Assembly: GCF_001010945.1 (NCBI RefSeq)
Contig: NZ_LBHB01000002.1
Span: forward strand, 913,501 to 977,500
Source: Aurantiacibacter luteus
GTDB lineage: Bacteria > Pseudomonadota > Alphaproteobacteria > Sphingomonadales > Sphingomonadaceae
Length of the DNA stretch: 64,000 bases
Reading direction: 5' to 3'
Shown: positions 26,740-35,787 of the stretch, in pieces
Position numbering within the stretch: the first letter of the stretch is position 1
How the letters are laid out: each line of letters opens with the position of its first letter
Program-made: the position numbers and the translations under genes
Notes under the pieces: generated by a model
Databases searched by the model: none
Seen by the model: only the letters and a program-made list of their open reading frames with translations
Told to the model about the DNA's origin: nothing

Positions 26740-26868
26740 GGACGTGCCTTCGAATTTTCCCGCGCATTGGCCGCGAGCGGGCGGGCCGTGCAAGCGAGTT
26801 AAACTTGACCCGGGCGTAGCGGACGAAGGCGCGGACGGGAATGCCCGGGGCAGCGATCGGCTACCGGG

Positions 26869-26991
26869 TCAGCTCCCGAGCCAAAACCGGATGACCCAGG
26901 CGACACAACCCAGCACGGTAACGCTGGCGAGCCATATCGCGGCCATCCAGCCCAATCTTCGCAACAGCGGGCGCTCCTCCCGCCCGTCCAT
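26869..26991 (-). CDS. DUF2474-type single-helix subunit downstream of cydB
   Basis: A 40-residue protein (starts MDGREERPLLRRLGWM) with one transmembrane helix (about 15-35, WMAAIWLASVTVLGCVAWVI), ending GS. Its ATG overlaps the cydB stop (TGATG). Short one-helix proteins at this position (DUF2474, CydX/CydS-like) are accessory subunits or stabilisers of cytochrome bd-type oxidases. The assignment rests on size, topology and position; it is too short for strong homology evidence by eye. Confidence 0.8.
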   Translation of the reverse strand: MDGREERPLLRRLGWMAAIWLASVTVLGCVAWVIRFWLGS

Positions 26992-27998
26992 CAGTGATAC
27001 CCCTCGTCCGCCACCTTGCCGCGAAACACCCAGTAGGCCCAGGCGGTGTAGGCGATGATGAGCGGCATGGTGATCGCCACTCCGACCAGCATGAAGGCCT
27101 GGCTGCGATGGGGCGCGGCGGCATCCCAGATGGTCAGGTCCGGCGGCACGACGTAGGGCCACATCGTCACGCCGAGGCCCGCCATGCCGAGAAAGAACAG
27201 CCCGATCGAGAGCCAGAACGGCTTGCTGTGCCGCTCAACCGACAGCGCCCGCAGCAGCGCCAGCGCGACGAGGCCGGTCAGGATCGGCACCGGCGCGGCG
27301 AACCAGATCTCCGGCGCGGTCAGCCAGCGCTCGGCGTAGTCGGCGTTGAGGAAGACGTTGTAGAGGCTGACTCCGCCCATCAGCACCAGCGTGGCCCAGG
27401 CCGCGCGCTTGCCCAGCCAGCGGGCGTGGTGCTGGCTTTCGCCGTCGAGCTTCCACACCAGCCACGTCGCGCCGAGCAGGGCATAGCCCGCCACCGTGCC
27501 GAGCCCGGTCAAGAGGGTGTAGGGAGTCAGCCAGTCGAACCAGCTCCCGGCATAGGCGCGGTCCACGACCTCGATGCCTTGCAACAGCGCGCCCAGCGTC
27601 ATGCCCTGCGCCATCGCCGCCACCAGCGATCCGCCGGTGAAGGCCGCGTCCCAGAACCGGCGGTGACCGGGATCGCGCCAGCGATACTCGAAGGCGACGC
27701 CGCGAAACACCAGGCCGAGCAGCATGGCGATGATCAGCGGATAGGTCGCCGGCAGCACCACGGCATAGGCCAGCGGGAAGGCCGCGAACAGGCCGCCGCC
27801 GCCCAGCACCAGCCAGGTCTCGTTGCCGTCCCAGACGGGCGCGATCGAATTCATCGCGCGGTCGCGCTCCGGCCCGACCGCGAAGGTCGGAAAAAGGATG
27901 CCTATGCCGAGATCGAACCCGTCCATCACCACATAGGCGAAGACGGCAAAGGCGATGATGAAGGCCCAGATGGTCGTGAGATCGACGGCCAGGTCCAT
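26991..27998 (-). CDS. cydB: Cytochrome bd-type quinol oxidase subunit II
   Basis: A 335-residue membrane subunit with about eight hydrophobic helices that pairs with CydA. The conserved N-terminus WAFIIAFAVFAYVVMDGFDLGIGILFP and the DGNETWLVLGGGGLFAAFP segment (near residue 60) are family marks, as is the C-terminal AYTAWAYWVFRGKV. It overlaps cydA by one base and is followed by the coupled DUF2474 gene. Confidence 0.96.
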   Translation of the reverse strand: MDLAVDLTTIWAFIIAFAVFAYVVMDGFDLGIGILFPTFAVGPERDRAMNSIAPVWDGNETWLVLGGGGLFAAFPLAYAVVLPATYPLIIAMLLGLVFRGVAFEYRWRDPGHRRFWDAAFTGGSLVAAMAQGMTLGALLQGIEVVDRAYAGSWFDWLTPYTLLTGLGTVAGYALLGATWLVWKLDGESQHHARWLGKRAAWATLVLMGGVSLYNVFLNADYAERWLTAPEIWFAAPVPILTGLVALALLRALSVERHSKPFWLSIGLFFLGMAGLGVTMWPYVVPPDLTIWDAAAPHRSQAFMLVGVAITMPLIIAYTAWAYWVFRGKVADEGYH

Positions 27999-29443
27999 CA
28001 CTCCGCATCCTCTTTGCGGCGCGGCAGGACATCGGAATCGCCGGGGTTCTGCGTCGGCCCCGGCGTGATGCCGGCGGTGCGGATGGGGCCTGTATCGCCG
28101 CGCTTCACCCCGGTCTCGCCGGCGTGCGGAGGCTTTGCCATCAGGTGCAGGATGTACCAGACACCCGCACCGAAAACGAAGAAGTAGACGACGACGAAGG
28201 CCAGCAGCGAAGCGGCGACGGCAGGCGCGTCGAGCGGGCTGGCGGCATCGGCGGTGCGCAGCAGGTTGTAGATGACATAGGGCTGTCGCCCCACCTCGGT
28301 GGTGATCCACCCGGCGATGACGGCGACGAACCCGCTCGGCGCCATGACCAGCGCGGCGCGGTGCAGCAGGCGCCAGTCGTAGAGCTTGCGCCGGAACCGC
28401 GCCAGCAGGCTCCACGCGCCGAGGCCGAGCATGGCGAAGCCGATGCCGACCATCACGCGGAACGACCAGAAGACGATGCCGACCGGCGGCTCCTCGTCGT
28501 CGGGAATGGTGTCGAGCCCGGCCAGCGGCGCATGGAGATCGTGCTTGAGGATGAGCGAGGAGAGATTGGGAATCTCGACGGCGTAATCGACCCGCTTCTC
28601 CGCGCTGTTGGGGATGCCAAACAGGATCAGCGGCGCACCGTCGGGGTGGCTCTCGAAATGCCCCTCCATCGCCATGACCTTTTGCGGCTGGTGCTCCAGC
28701 GTGTTGAGCCCGTGCGCATCGCCCAGCGCAATCTGCACCGGTGCGACCAGCGCGGCCATCCACATCGCCATCGAGAACATGGTGCGCGCGTGCACGTTGC
28801 CGCGGTCGCGCAGCAGGTGCCAGGCGCCCACTCCGCCCACAACGAAGGCGACCGTCAGGTAGGAGGCGGTGACCGTGTGCATCAGGCGGTAGGGGAAGCT
28901 GGGATTGAAGACGATCGCCCACCAGCTCGGTCCGGGCAGGAACTGGCCGTTCGCCCCCATCTCGAAGCCGGTGGGCGTGTGCATCCAGCTGTTGACCGAG
29001 AGGATCCACGTCGCCGAAATCAGCGTGCCCAGCGCCACCATGCAGGTCGCGGCGAAATGCAGCCGCTTGCCCACCTTGTTCATGCCGAACAGCATCACGC
29101 CGAGGAAGCCCGCCTCGAGGAAGAAGGCGGTCAGCACCTCGTAGGCCATCAACGGCCCGATCACCGGGCCCGCCCTGTCGCTGAAGTCCGACCAATTGGT
29201 GCCGAACTGGTAGCTCATCACGATGCCCGAGACGACGCCCATGGCAAAAGCGATGGCGAAGATCTTGAGCCAGTATTTGAACAGGTCGAGATAGCGTTGC
29301 TGGCCGGTTTTCAGCCACAGCCCTTCGAGCACCGCGAGGTAGCTCGCCAGCCCGATCGAGAACGACGGAAAGATGAAGTGGAAGCTGACGGTGAAGGCAA
29401 ACTGGATGCGCGCCAGCACGATGGCATCGAGGTGCTCGAACAT
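27998..29443 (-). CDS. cydA: Cytochrome bd-type quinol oxidase subunit I (CIO-like)
   Basis: The 481-residue haem-bearing subunit that oxidises quinol and reduces oxygen to water without proton pumping. His22 in FTVSFHFIFPSFSIGL matches the first haem-ligand region; YEVLTAFFLEAGFLGVMLFG, NSWMHTPTGF and the quinol/haem motif EVGRQPYVIYN are present. The tryptophan usual after GRQP is tyrosine here. The Q-loop is short, as in cyanide-insensitive oxidases. About 40 charged C-terminal residues after the last helix are an extra tail (TAGITPGPTQNPGDSD). Poised for low-oxygen respiration or stress. Confidence 0.95.
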   Translation of the reverse strand: MFEHLDAIVLARIQFAFTVSFHFIFPSFSIGLASYLAVLEGLWLKTGQQRYLDLFKYWLKIFAIAFAMGVVSGIVMSYQFGTNWSDFSDRAGPVIGPLMAYEVLTAFFLEAGFLGVMLFGMNKVGKRLHFAATCMVALGTLISATWILSVNSWMHTPTGFEMGANGQFLPGPSWWAIVFNPSFPYRLMHTVTASYLTVAFVVGGVGAWHLLRDRGNVHARTMFSMAMWMAALVAPVQIALGDAHGLNTLEHQPQKVMAMEGHFESHPDGAPLILFGIPNSAEKRVDYAVEIPNLSSLILKHDLHAPLAGLDTIPDDEEPPVGIVFWSFRVMVGIGFAMLGLGAWSLLARFRRKLYDWRLLHRAALVMAPSGFVAVIAGWITTEVGRQPYVIYNLLRTADAASPLDAPAVAASLLAFVVVYFFVFGAGVWYILHLMAKPPHAGETGVKRGDTGPIRTAGITPGPTQNPGDSDVLPRRKEDAE

Positions 29444-29477
29444 GGCGCTCCCTTACCTCATGGCCGCACAGACGGCG

Positions 29478-29494
29478 ATTGCGTTGATTGCAAT
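29478..29494. promoter_or_regulatory. Small inverted repeat between the cydA start and the end of the SulP gene
   Basis: ATTGC and GCAAT form a 5-bp inverted repeat around GTTGATT, 35 bases upstream of the cydA ATG. It resembles the site before feoA (TGC...GCA arms), so it may bind an iron or redox regulator; no clear FNR palindrome (TTGAT-N4-ATCAA) is present. Weak evidence. Confidence 0.25.
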
Positions 29495-29514
29495 GCCGGT
29501 TGCGCGCGGCGACA

Positions 29515-31365
29515 TCAGATCATCCCGCGCGCGGCATCGGCCACCGGCTCGTCGGGCACGGCGGCCAGCACGCGGAAGGCGCGGTCCTGCGACAGGAAGA
29601 CCCGGCCGCCCAGTTCCTCGATGAAGTGCGTGCGCCCCAGCCTGTCCATCACCGGCCCCTTCACTTCCGACAGGTGCAGCCCGATCCCCGCGTCCTTCAG
29701 CCGGTGGTCGATCGCCTCCAGGCTCTCCAGGCCCGAGGCATCGATCTCGTTCACCGCGCTGCACATCAGGATGACGTGCCGCACTTCCGGACGGTCGGCG
29801 ACCTGTTCGAGCACGTATTCCTCCAGCCAACGGGCGTTGAGGTAGGTCAGGCTCTCGTCGATGCGGATCGACAGCACGTGGGGGACGGTGAAGACCCGGT
29901 GGCGCTCGACATTGCGGAAGTGCTCGGTTTCAGGGACGCGTCCGACGATGGCGGCATGCGGGCGGCTGGCCCGCCACAGGTACAGCAGCAGCCCGACGCC
30001 AACGCCCGCGATCACCCCCATCTCCACGCCCGCGAGCAGGGTGATGATGATCGTCGCCATGTGCGCTGCGAAATCGGCCTTGGAATAGGTCCACAACCGG
30101 CCCGGCGTCTTGAGATCGACCAGGCTGAGCACCGCGACGATGATCGTTGCGGCCAGCGTGGCGATAGGCAGGCTGTAGAGCAGCGGGGTGAGGAACAATC
30201 CCGCCAGCGCGATGCCGACCGCGGTATAGGCCCCGGCGGCGGGCGTCTCCGCCCCGGCATCGAAATTGACGACCGACCGGGCGAAGCCGCCGGTGACGGG
30301 ATAGCCGCCCGACAGGGCGCTGGCGATGTTCGAGGCGCCGAGGCCGATCAGCTCCTGGTTGGGCGCGATGCGCTGGCGGCGCTTGGCGGCCAGCGTCTGG
30401 GCGACCGATACGCTCTCGACGAAACCGATGATCGAGATAAGCAGCGCGGGAACCCACAGCTGCTCGATCAGGGCGAGGTCGGTCGAGGGCAGGGCGAAAG
30501 GTGGCAGGCCCTGCGGAATGGCGCCCACCAGCTTCACGCCGCGCCCTTCCAGGTCGAAGGCGACGGCAGCGGCGATCGTCACGGCCACCGCGACGACCGG
30601 CCCGGCCTTGGCGGCGATGTCGGCGGCGCGCGGGGCGAGGCCGAGCCCTACCAGCGCGGGCTTCAGGCCCTTGCGTACCCAGAACAGGAACAGCGTCGCG
30701 GGGATGCCGATGGCGAGCGTCCAGGGATTGACCGTGCCCGCTGCCCTCGCCAGTCCGCCCAGCATCGCCGGCCAGGTCTCGCCGCCCGCCGTCACGCCGA
30801 GAATGTGCTTCACCTGGCTCGTCGCGATCAGCACGCCGCTTGCGGTGATGAAGCCGCTGATGACCGGGTGGGACAGCAGGTTGGCGAGGAAGCCGAGCCG
30901 CAGCACGCCGAGCACCACCAGCATGATGCCCGACAGCGCGGCCAGCGTGATCGCCGCTTCGAGGTACAAGGCGGTGCCCTGCGCGGCTACCGCTCCGGCG
31001 GCGCTCGCCGTCATCAGCGACACCACCGCCACCGGTCCGACCGCCAGCGTGCGGCTGGTGCCGAACACGGCGTAGGCGACCAGCGGCAGGATCGAGGCGT
31101 AAAGACCGACGACGGGCGGGAGCCCCGCGAGCAAGGCATAGGCAAGGCTTTGCGGGATCAGCATGATCGTGACGATGAGCGCCGCGACCAGGTCGTTCGT
31201 CAGCACTGACCCGTTGTAGGTGCGGCCCCAGTCGAGGATGGGCAGGTACTGCGCCAGCAGCCCCGGCTTGCGGGTGCGCGGCAGGCCGGACGGCGCCTCG
31301 GCCGCCTTGCGAATGCCGTCGGTCATAGTCGGGCTGCAGTCCTCATTCGCGATTCCACCATCCAT
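29515..31365 (-). CDS. SulP-family anion (sulfate) transporter with STAS domain
   Basis: A 616-residue inner-membrane transporter. A cytoplasmic N-terminus leads to about 12 helices with LIPQSLAYALLAGLPPVVGLYASI (typical SulP helix 1-2), GSGVLI-like GFITASGVLI and NIASALSGGYPVTGGFARSVVN, followed by a C-terminal STAS domain (about 470-600; CSAVNEIDASGLESLE). The ATG at 31365 has AAGGGGT upstream; ATG 31326 is an alternative. It ends 71 bases from cydA. The nearby sulfate-activation genes make sulfate a plausible substrate, but SulP proteins also carry bicarbonate or other anions. Confidence 0.9.
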   Translation of the reverse strand: MDGGIANEDCSPTMTDGIRKAAEAPSGLPRTRKPGLLAQYLPILDWGRTYNGSVLTNDLVAALIVTIMLIPQSLAYALLAGLPPVVGLYASILPLVAYAVFGTSRTLAVGPVAVVSLMTASAAGAVAAQGTALYLEAAITLAALSGIMLVVLGVLRLGFLANLLSHPVISGFITASGVLIATSQVKHILGVTAGGETWPAMLGGLARAAGTVNPWTLAIGIPATLFLFWVRKGLKPALVGLGLAPRAADIAAKAGPVVAVAVTIAAAVAFDLEGRGVKLVGAIPQGLPPFALPSTDLALIEQLWVPALLISIIGFVESVSVAQTLAAKRRQRIAPNQELIGLGASNIASALSGGYPVTGGFARSVVNFDAGAETPAAGAYTAVGIALAGLFLTPLLYSLPIATLAATIIVAVLSLVDLKTPGRLWTYSKADFAAHMATIIITLLAGVEMGVIAGVGVGLLLYLWRASRPHAAIVGRVPETEHFRNVERHRVFTVPHVLSIRIDESLTYLNARWLEEYVLEQVADRPEVRHVILMCSAVNEIDASGLESLEAIDHRLKDAGIGLHLSEVKGPVMDRLGRTHFIEELGGRVFLSQDRAFRVLAAVPDEPVADAARGMI

Positions 31366-31546
31366 TCGCACCCCTTGCGTGTCGCTCGCCGTACACAAAC
31401 GCCGCGGGCTCAATCTCGAGAGCCCAAGAAGCCTTGGAGACTAATTGTCCTGATAGGCCAATCCGGCAAGAATCTTCGTTGCGCTTTGAGAGTGGTTGCC
31501 GCGAGAGGTGCGTGCAGATCGCGGGATCAATGCTTATCTAACGTCG

Positions 31547-32308
31547 ATGCCAGCCGCGAACCGAATCCGCGTTATCGACCTTGAAACTACCGGTTCGAGT
31601 CCGCCTGCCCATTCTGTCTGCGAAATCGGTTGGCAGGATGTCGTGCTGGGCGCCGATGGGCAATGGACGCTCGATGCCGCAGCCAATGGAGCGCGCTTCG
31701 TCGATCCGGGCCGACCGATCCCTCCCGTAACGATGGCCGTGCACCATATTCTGGACGAACACGTCCGTGGCGCCCCCTTCTGGCAGGATATTGCGCCTTC
31801 GATCCTTCGACCGGAAGAAGGCGTCGTCGCACTCGCGGCGCATCGCGCATCATTTGAACAGCGTTTTTGCACGCCGAAGCTGTCGGGCGGCGCACGCTGG
31901 ATCTGCACGTGGAAGTGCGCGCTGCGGCTGTGGCCCGACAGTCCGGGATTCTCGAACCAGGTGTTGCGTTACTGGCGCATGCCGGAAGGCCTTGACCAGC
32001 CGACCGGCCTGCCGGTTCACCGTGCCTTTCCCGATGCCTACGTGACGGCACATCATCTGCGCGATCAGCTCAACAAGGCCGGTCTCGAGACCTTGCTGGC
32101 GTGGAGCGCCCAGCCAGGCCTGCTTCCCCGCGTGCCCTATGGATCCGACCGGGGACGCTACTGGCGCGAGCTCGATGACGATACCTTGCGAAATTATACG
32201 ACGGACCGGAATGAGGATGTCCGATTCTCCGCCCAAGGGGAAATCGAAAGTCGACAAGGGGCTCGTCCTGCGCCTGGCGAACCACCGGCCCAGGGTGAGC
32301 TTCTTTAA
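31547..32308 (+). CDS. DEDDh-type 3'-5' exonuclease, exonuclease-X-like
   Basis: A 253-residue DnaQ-fold nuclease. Motif I is VIDLETTG (Asp11, Glu13), and motif III is HRAFPDAYVTAHHL with the catalytic His and Asp. Motif II reads LAAHRASFEQRF, with Glu where Asp is usual. A C-terminal segment (about 195-235, VPYGSDRGRYWRELDDDTLRNY) resembles the small domain of exonuclease X, known as FGKYKG-x-x-x-x-DYL. Probable role: trimming single-stranded DNA in repair. The start at 31547 has no strong Shine-Dalgarno; an in-frame GTG-type start at 31496 is possible. It reads as somewhat less GC-rich than its neighbours, and no operon partner is seen. Confidence 0.82.
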   Translation: MPAANRIRVIDLETTGSSPPAHSVCEIGWQDVVLGADGQWTLDAAANGARFVDPGRPIPPVTMAVHHILDEHVRGAPFWQDIAPSILRPEEGVVALAAHRASFEQRFCTPKLSGGARWICTWKCALRLWPDSPGFSNQVLRYWRMPEGLDQPTGLPVHRAFPDAYVTAHHLRDQLNKAGLETLLAWSAQPGLLPRVPYGSDRGRYWRELDDDTLRNYTTDRNEDVRFSAQGEIESRQGARPAPGEPPAQGELL

Positions 32309-32421
32309 TCGCGAGCTACTGGACGCATGGGTGTGCTGGCTTCGTCAAACCGGCCCAGCTGATCGTCGCACAACGAATTTCTCGGATTGCGCCTTACGAC
32401 AGCGAAAGAGGAATCGGGTGG

Positions 32422-32513
32422 TGGCGGAGACGGAGGGATTCGAACCCTCGATACCCCGATAGAGGTATGGTTCCTTAGCAGGGAACTGGTTTCAGCCACT
32501 CACCCACGTCTCC
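32422..32513 (-). tRNA. tRNA-Ser (GCT)
   Basis: On the minus strand GGAGACG...CGTCTCC forms the acceptor stem. The D-loop is GTGGCTGAAA, the anticodon loop CTGCTAA reads serine AGC/AGT codons, a long variable arm (TACCTCTATCGGGGTA) is present as in class II tRNAs, the T-loop is GGTTCGAATCC, and CCA is encoded. Confidence 0.96.
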
Positions 32514-32747
32514 GGACCCAGCGGCAGGACCGGCGCTATAACGAGGGGGGCGGTGCGCTTCAAGGGCGGAAAGGCGGCACGGGGCGAAACTCCGCCGCCG
32601 CCCCTGCGGACTCGCTTCGCCGCAAAATGGATTCGCCCTGCCGCCTATTCATTGCCGCTTCAGCCGCCGGGGATTCTTCTTGCCGCGAGGACGTTTGGCC
32701 TGTTCCGGTCCGGTTTTTCGGAAGCGGCGGGCGAGGAAGGGACGGGC

Positions 32748-33563
32748 ATGATCACGGGTTTGACCAACAGGTTTCGCAAGGGCGCGCTGGGCGCTTTCGT
32801 GCCGCTTCTCGCCATGATTGCAGTGCCTGCGGCGGCGCAGCAGATGGAGACGGTCGATCCGGACGTCGCGATCGACGGCGACCTGATGGATTCGCCGGGC
32901 CGGCAGGATACGCCCGCCAGCCAGACCATCGGCGGCGCCTGGGAAGGCGGATATGCCGAGGGCGAGCCGAGCGCGCGCTACGAAACACCGCAGGAGCAGG
33001 TGCTCGATCTGCCGCCGGAGGAGTACAGCGAGGCCGCCACAGTCGCCGCGACCGAAACGCCCGCCGACACCGCGCCGCAGACCACCTACGCCGAGGACGA
33101 CCTGATCGGTGCCGCCGAAGGCCTGTTCGGACGCGGGGCGGAGGGTCTTGCGCGGCTGATCCAGGACATTCTCGCCGAACAGGGCGAGCCCAACGGCTAT
33201 ATCGTCGGGCGCGAGGGTGGGGGTGCGTTCGTGCTGGGCGTACGCTACGGTTCGGGCACGCTCTACCATGCGATCGAAGGGAACATGCCCGTCTACTGGA
33301 CTGGCCCTTCCATCGGCGCGGACGTGGGCGCGAACGCGGGCAATACCTTCGTGCTGGTCTACAACCTCAACGACACCGACGACCTCTACGAACGCTTCCC
33401 GGCGGGCGAGGGCGCGGCCTACCTGGTGGGCGGATTCAACGCCAGCTACGTGCGCAAGGGCAATATCGTGCTGATTCCGATCCGCGTGGGCGCAGGGCTC
33501 AGGCTCGGCATCAACGCGGGCTACCTGCGCTTCTCGCGCAACCAGCGCTGGCTGCCGTTCTAG
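32748..33563 (+). CDS. DUF1134 (EipA-type) periplasmic protein
   Basis: A 271-residue exported protein. A signal peptide ends near residue 31 (PAAAQQ), an acidic, low-complexity stretch follows (about 35-125), and then the DUF1134 domain (about 125-271) with PNGYIVGREGGGAFVLGVRYGSGTLY, VYWTGPSIGADVG and LVYNLNDTDDLYERFP. In Brucella and Caulobacter the family (EipA) is linked to envelope integrity. Start ATG 32748 has AGGAAGGGA upstream and begins the signal peptide; the longer frame from 32553 has none. The gene follows tRNA-Ser, transcribed the other way. Confidence 0.9.
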   Translation: MITGLTNRFRKGALGAFVPLLAMIAVPAAAQQMETVDPDVAIDGDLMDSPGRQDTPASQTIGGAWEGGYAEGEPSARYETPQEQVLDLPPEEYSEAATVAATETPADTAPQTTYAEDDLIGAAEGLFGRGAEGLARLIQDILAEQGEPNGYIVGREGGGAFVLGVRYGSGTLYHAIEGNMPVYWTGPSIGADVGANAGNTFVLVYNLNDTDDLYERFPAGEGAAYLVGGFNASYVRKGNIVLIPIRVGAGLRLGINAGYLRFSRNQRWLPF

Positions 33564-33613
33564 CTTTCAGGCGGGAAAGACGCTTCATCTTGCCCTGAGA
33601 GGGGCGGGGCGGC

Positions 33614-34801
33614 ATGGACCGCGCCATGCTGGACCGACTCGACCAACAAGCCCCCGACGCGCTGCTGGCGCTCATCAAGCTCCACGATGCCGACCCGCGG
33701 GCCGACAAGATCGACCTCGGCGTGGGCGTCTACAAGACCGCCGACGGCGCGACCCCGGTATTCGCCGCCATCAAGGGCGCGGAACAGCGGCTGGTCGATA
33801 GCCAGAACAGCAAGTCCTACCTCGGCCCCGAAGGCGACATGGGCTTCGTCCGCGCGCTCGAGCCGCACGTGTTCGGCGAGGAGCGACCCGGCGACGGGCG
33901 GCTCGACGGAATGCAGACGCCGGGCGGCACGGGCGCGGTGCGCCTCGCCCTGGCATTGGCCAAGAAAGCCGACGTCACCCGCGTCTTCATGGGCGTGCCG
34001 AGCTGGCCCAACCACGCGCAGATCCTCGCCGACGTGGGCCTGCAGGCGGTCGCCTTCGAGCATGCCACCAGCGATGGCGCGGCCAACATGGCGGCCCTGC
34101 GCGAGGTGCTGGCAAACGCGGGGCAGGGCGATGCGCTGCTGCTGCACGGCTGTTGCCACAACCCGACCGGCGTCGACTACACCCCCGCCGAGTGGGACGA
34201 AATCGCCGGACTGCTGGCCGATAGCCCGGTGCTGCCGGTCATCGACCTTGCCTACCAGGGCCTGGGTGACGGCATGGACGAGGATGCCTACGGCCTGCGC
34301 GCCGTGGCCGCGCGCGTGCCCGAGCTGCTGGTGGCCTACAGCTGCGACAAGAACTTCGGCCTCTATCGCGACCGCGTGGGCGCCTTCTGGGTGCAGAGCG
34401 CGAGCGCCGAGGTGACCGCGCGCGCCATCAGCAACGCCGCAGCGCTGGCGCGGGCCAACTGGTCCATGCCGCCTGACCACGGCGGTGCGGCGGTGCGCGT
34501 GGTGCTGAAGGATGCCGGACTGACGCAGCAATGGCAGGACGAGCTCAAGTCCATGCGCGAGCGGATCGGCGCGGTGCGCGCCAAGCTGGCCGCATCGAGC
34601 AATGCGGGCGGTGTCGACCTCACCCCGCTCGGCCGGCAGAAGGGCATGTTCGCCATGCTGCCCGTCGACAAGGACCAGGTGCAGCGCCTGCGCGACGATC
34701 ACGGCGTCTACATGGCGGGTTCGGGGCGCATCAACGTGGCGGGGCTCACCGAGGCCAACGTCGAGCAGTTCGTCGCGGCGCTGGCGGACGTGACGGGCTG
34801 A
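33614..34801 (+). CDS. Aromatic-amino-acid / aspartate aminotransferase (class I)
   Basis: A 395-residue PLP enzyme of the TyrB/AspC family. The cofactor lysine is Lys246 in AYSCDKNFGLYRDRVG; DLGVGVYKTADG near the N-terminus, GGTGAVR, HGCCHNPTGVD and the substrate-binding C-terminal region MAGSGRINVAGL fit the family. It exchanges amino groups between glutamate and aromatic or acidic keto acids. Start ATG 33614 is preceded by GAGAGGGGCGGGG; ATG 33626 is an alternative. It stands alone between DUF1134 and an 83-residue unknown. Confidence 0.94.
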   Translation: MDRAMLDRLDQQAPDALLALIKLHDADPRADKIDLGVGVYKTADGATPVFAAIKGAEQRLVDSQNSKSYLGPEGDMGFVRALEPHVFGEERPGDGRLDGMQTPGGTGAVRLALALAKKADVTRVFMGVPSWPNHAQILADVGLQAVAFEHATSDGAANMAALREVLANAGQGDALLLHGCCHNPTGVDYTPAEWDEIAGLLADSPVLPVIDLAYQGLGDGMDEDAYGLRAVAARVPELLVAYSCDKNFGLYRDRVGAFWVQSASAEVTARAISNAAALARANWSMPPDHGGAAVRVVLKDAGLTQQWQDELKSMRERIGAVRAKLAASSNAGGVDLTPLGRQKGMFAMLPVDKDQVQRLRDDHGVYMAGSGRINVAGLTEANVEQFVAALADVTG

Positions 34802-34891
34802 CGCAAACGCCTGCGGCCGCGTTCCAAAACGGTGCTTGCCCCGGCGGCCCGCGCCCGTAATGTCGCACGCAGGGATACTGGGAGGACCGCG

Positions 34892-35143
34892 GTGAACGAT
34901 CCATCGCATATCGACTACGGCGCGCTCGTGGGCTGGACCGGCTCGCTGAGCGGAGAGCGCGTGACCCTGCGGTTGCAGAGCGTGACCCGGCCCCCTCCGC
35001 ACACCGAGGACGACGTGCACGCGCATGTCTACATGCTCGATACCAACCAGGCGGCGCAGCTGGCGAACTACCTCCTAAAGATGTGCGACCTGTCGCCGCC
35101 GGACAGGGTCAATCGCGGCTTGCTGGCGCGCCTGTTCGGCTGA
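34892..35143 (+). CDS. Small hypothetical protein (83 residues)
   Basis: Starts at a GTG (VNDPSHIDYGALVGWTG) with GGGAGG 6 bases upstream, which decides the start. It has no signal peptide or membrane segment. A beta-rich N-terminal half (LSGERVTLRLQSV) and a helical C-terminal half (NQAAQLANYLLKMC) suggest a small alpha/beta fold. It is convergent with ribE, 13 bases apart. No family recognised. Confidence 0.75.
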   Translation: MNDPSHIDYGALVGWTGSLSGERVTLRLQSVTRPPPHTEDDVHAHVYMLDTNQAAQLANYLLKMCDLSPPDRVNRGLLARLFG

Positions 35144-35156
35144 GGCGCCTGCGTGC

Positions 35157-35777
35157 CTAGCCTGCCCGCAGCATCTGCATCCGGTGCAGGTAGCGGGCGA
35201 TGGCATCGACCTCCAGGTTGATCTCGGCGCCCTGGCCGAGACCGCCAAGCGTCGTCGCCTCGGCCGTGTGCGGGATGATGTTGAGCATGAAGCGCACCGC
35301 GCCGTTCGGCTGGTCGTGGACGGAATTGACCGTCAGCGAGACGCCGTCGACGCAAATCGAACCCTTTTCGGCGATGAACGGCGCGAGCGCGGCGGGTGCT
35401 TCGATCGTGACTTCCTCCGAATCGCCGACCGGCTGCCAGTCGACCACGCGGCCCACGGCATCGACGTGGCCGGTGACGATGTGCCCGCCCAACTCGTCGC
35501 CGATGCGCAGCGAGGGTTCGAGGTTGAGCTCGCGCCCTTCGGTCCACATCCCGCGCGCGGTGCGCGAGACGGTTTCGCCCGAGACGTCGACACTGAAGTG
35601 CGCCTCTCCCTTGGTGCCGCCGCGATCGATCACAGTCAGGCACACGCCCGAGCAGGCGATGCTCGCGCCGATGGCGATGGCGGCGGGGTCGAAGGGGCAG
35701 TCGATGCGCAGGCGCAGGTCGCCGCGCTGCTCGACCTGGCCGATGGTGCCGATGGCGACGGTGATGCCGGTGAACAT
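35157..35777 (-). CDS. ribE: Riboflavin synthase, alpha subunit
   Basis: A 206-residue enzyme that dismutates two lumazines to riboflavin. It consists of two similar lumazine-binding domains, with the start MFTGITVAIG and the repeat motifs SIACSGVCLTV (residue 45 on), DELGGHIVTGHVD and SICVDGVSLTVN. The ATG at 35777 gives the family's invariant MFTGI start; the longer upstream frame overlaps ribD. It follows ribD by 10 bases in a ribD-ribE unit. Confidence 0.97.
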   Translation of the reverse strand: MFTGITVAIGTIGQVEQRGDLRLRIDCPFDPAAIAIGASIACSGVCLTVIDRGGTKGEAHFSVDVSGETVSRTARGMWTEGRELNLEPSLRIGDELGGHIVTGHVDAVGRVVDWQPVGDSEEVTIEAPAALAPFIAEKGSICVDGVSLTVNSVHDQPNGAVRFMLNIIPHTAEATTLGGLGQGAEINLEVDAIARYLHRMQMLRAG

Positions 35778-35787
35778 GGCCTGCGCC

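Noticed and set aside
33567..33601. Weak stem after the DUF1134 gene as a terminator
   Set aside because: TCAGGC and GCCCTGA can pair only partly, and no T-run follows.
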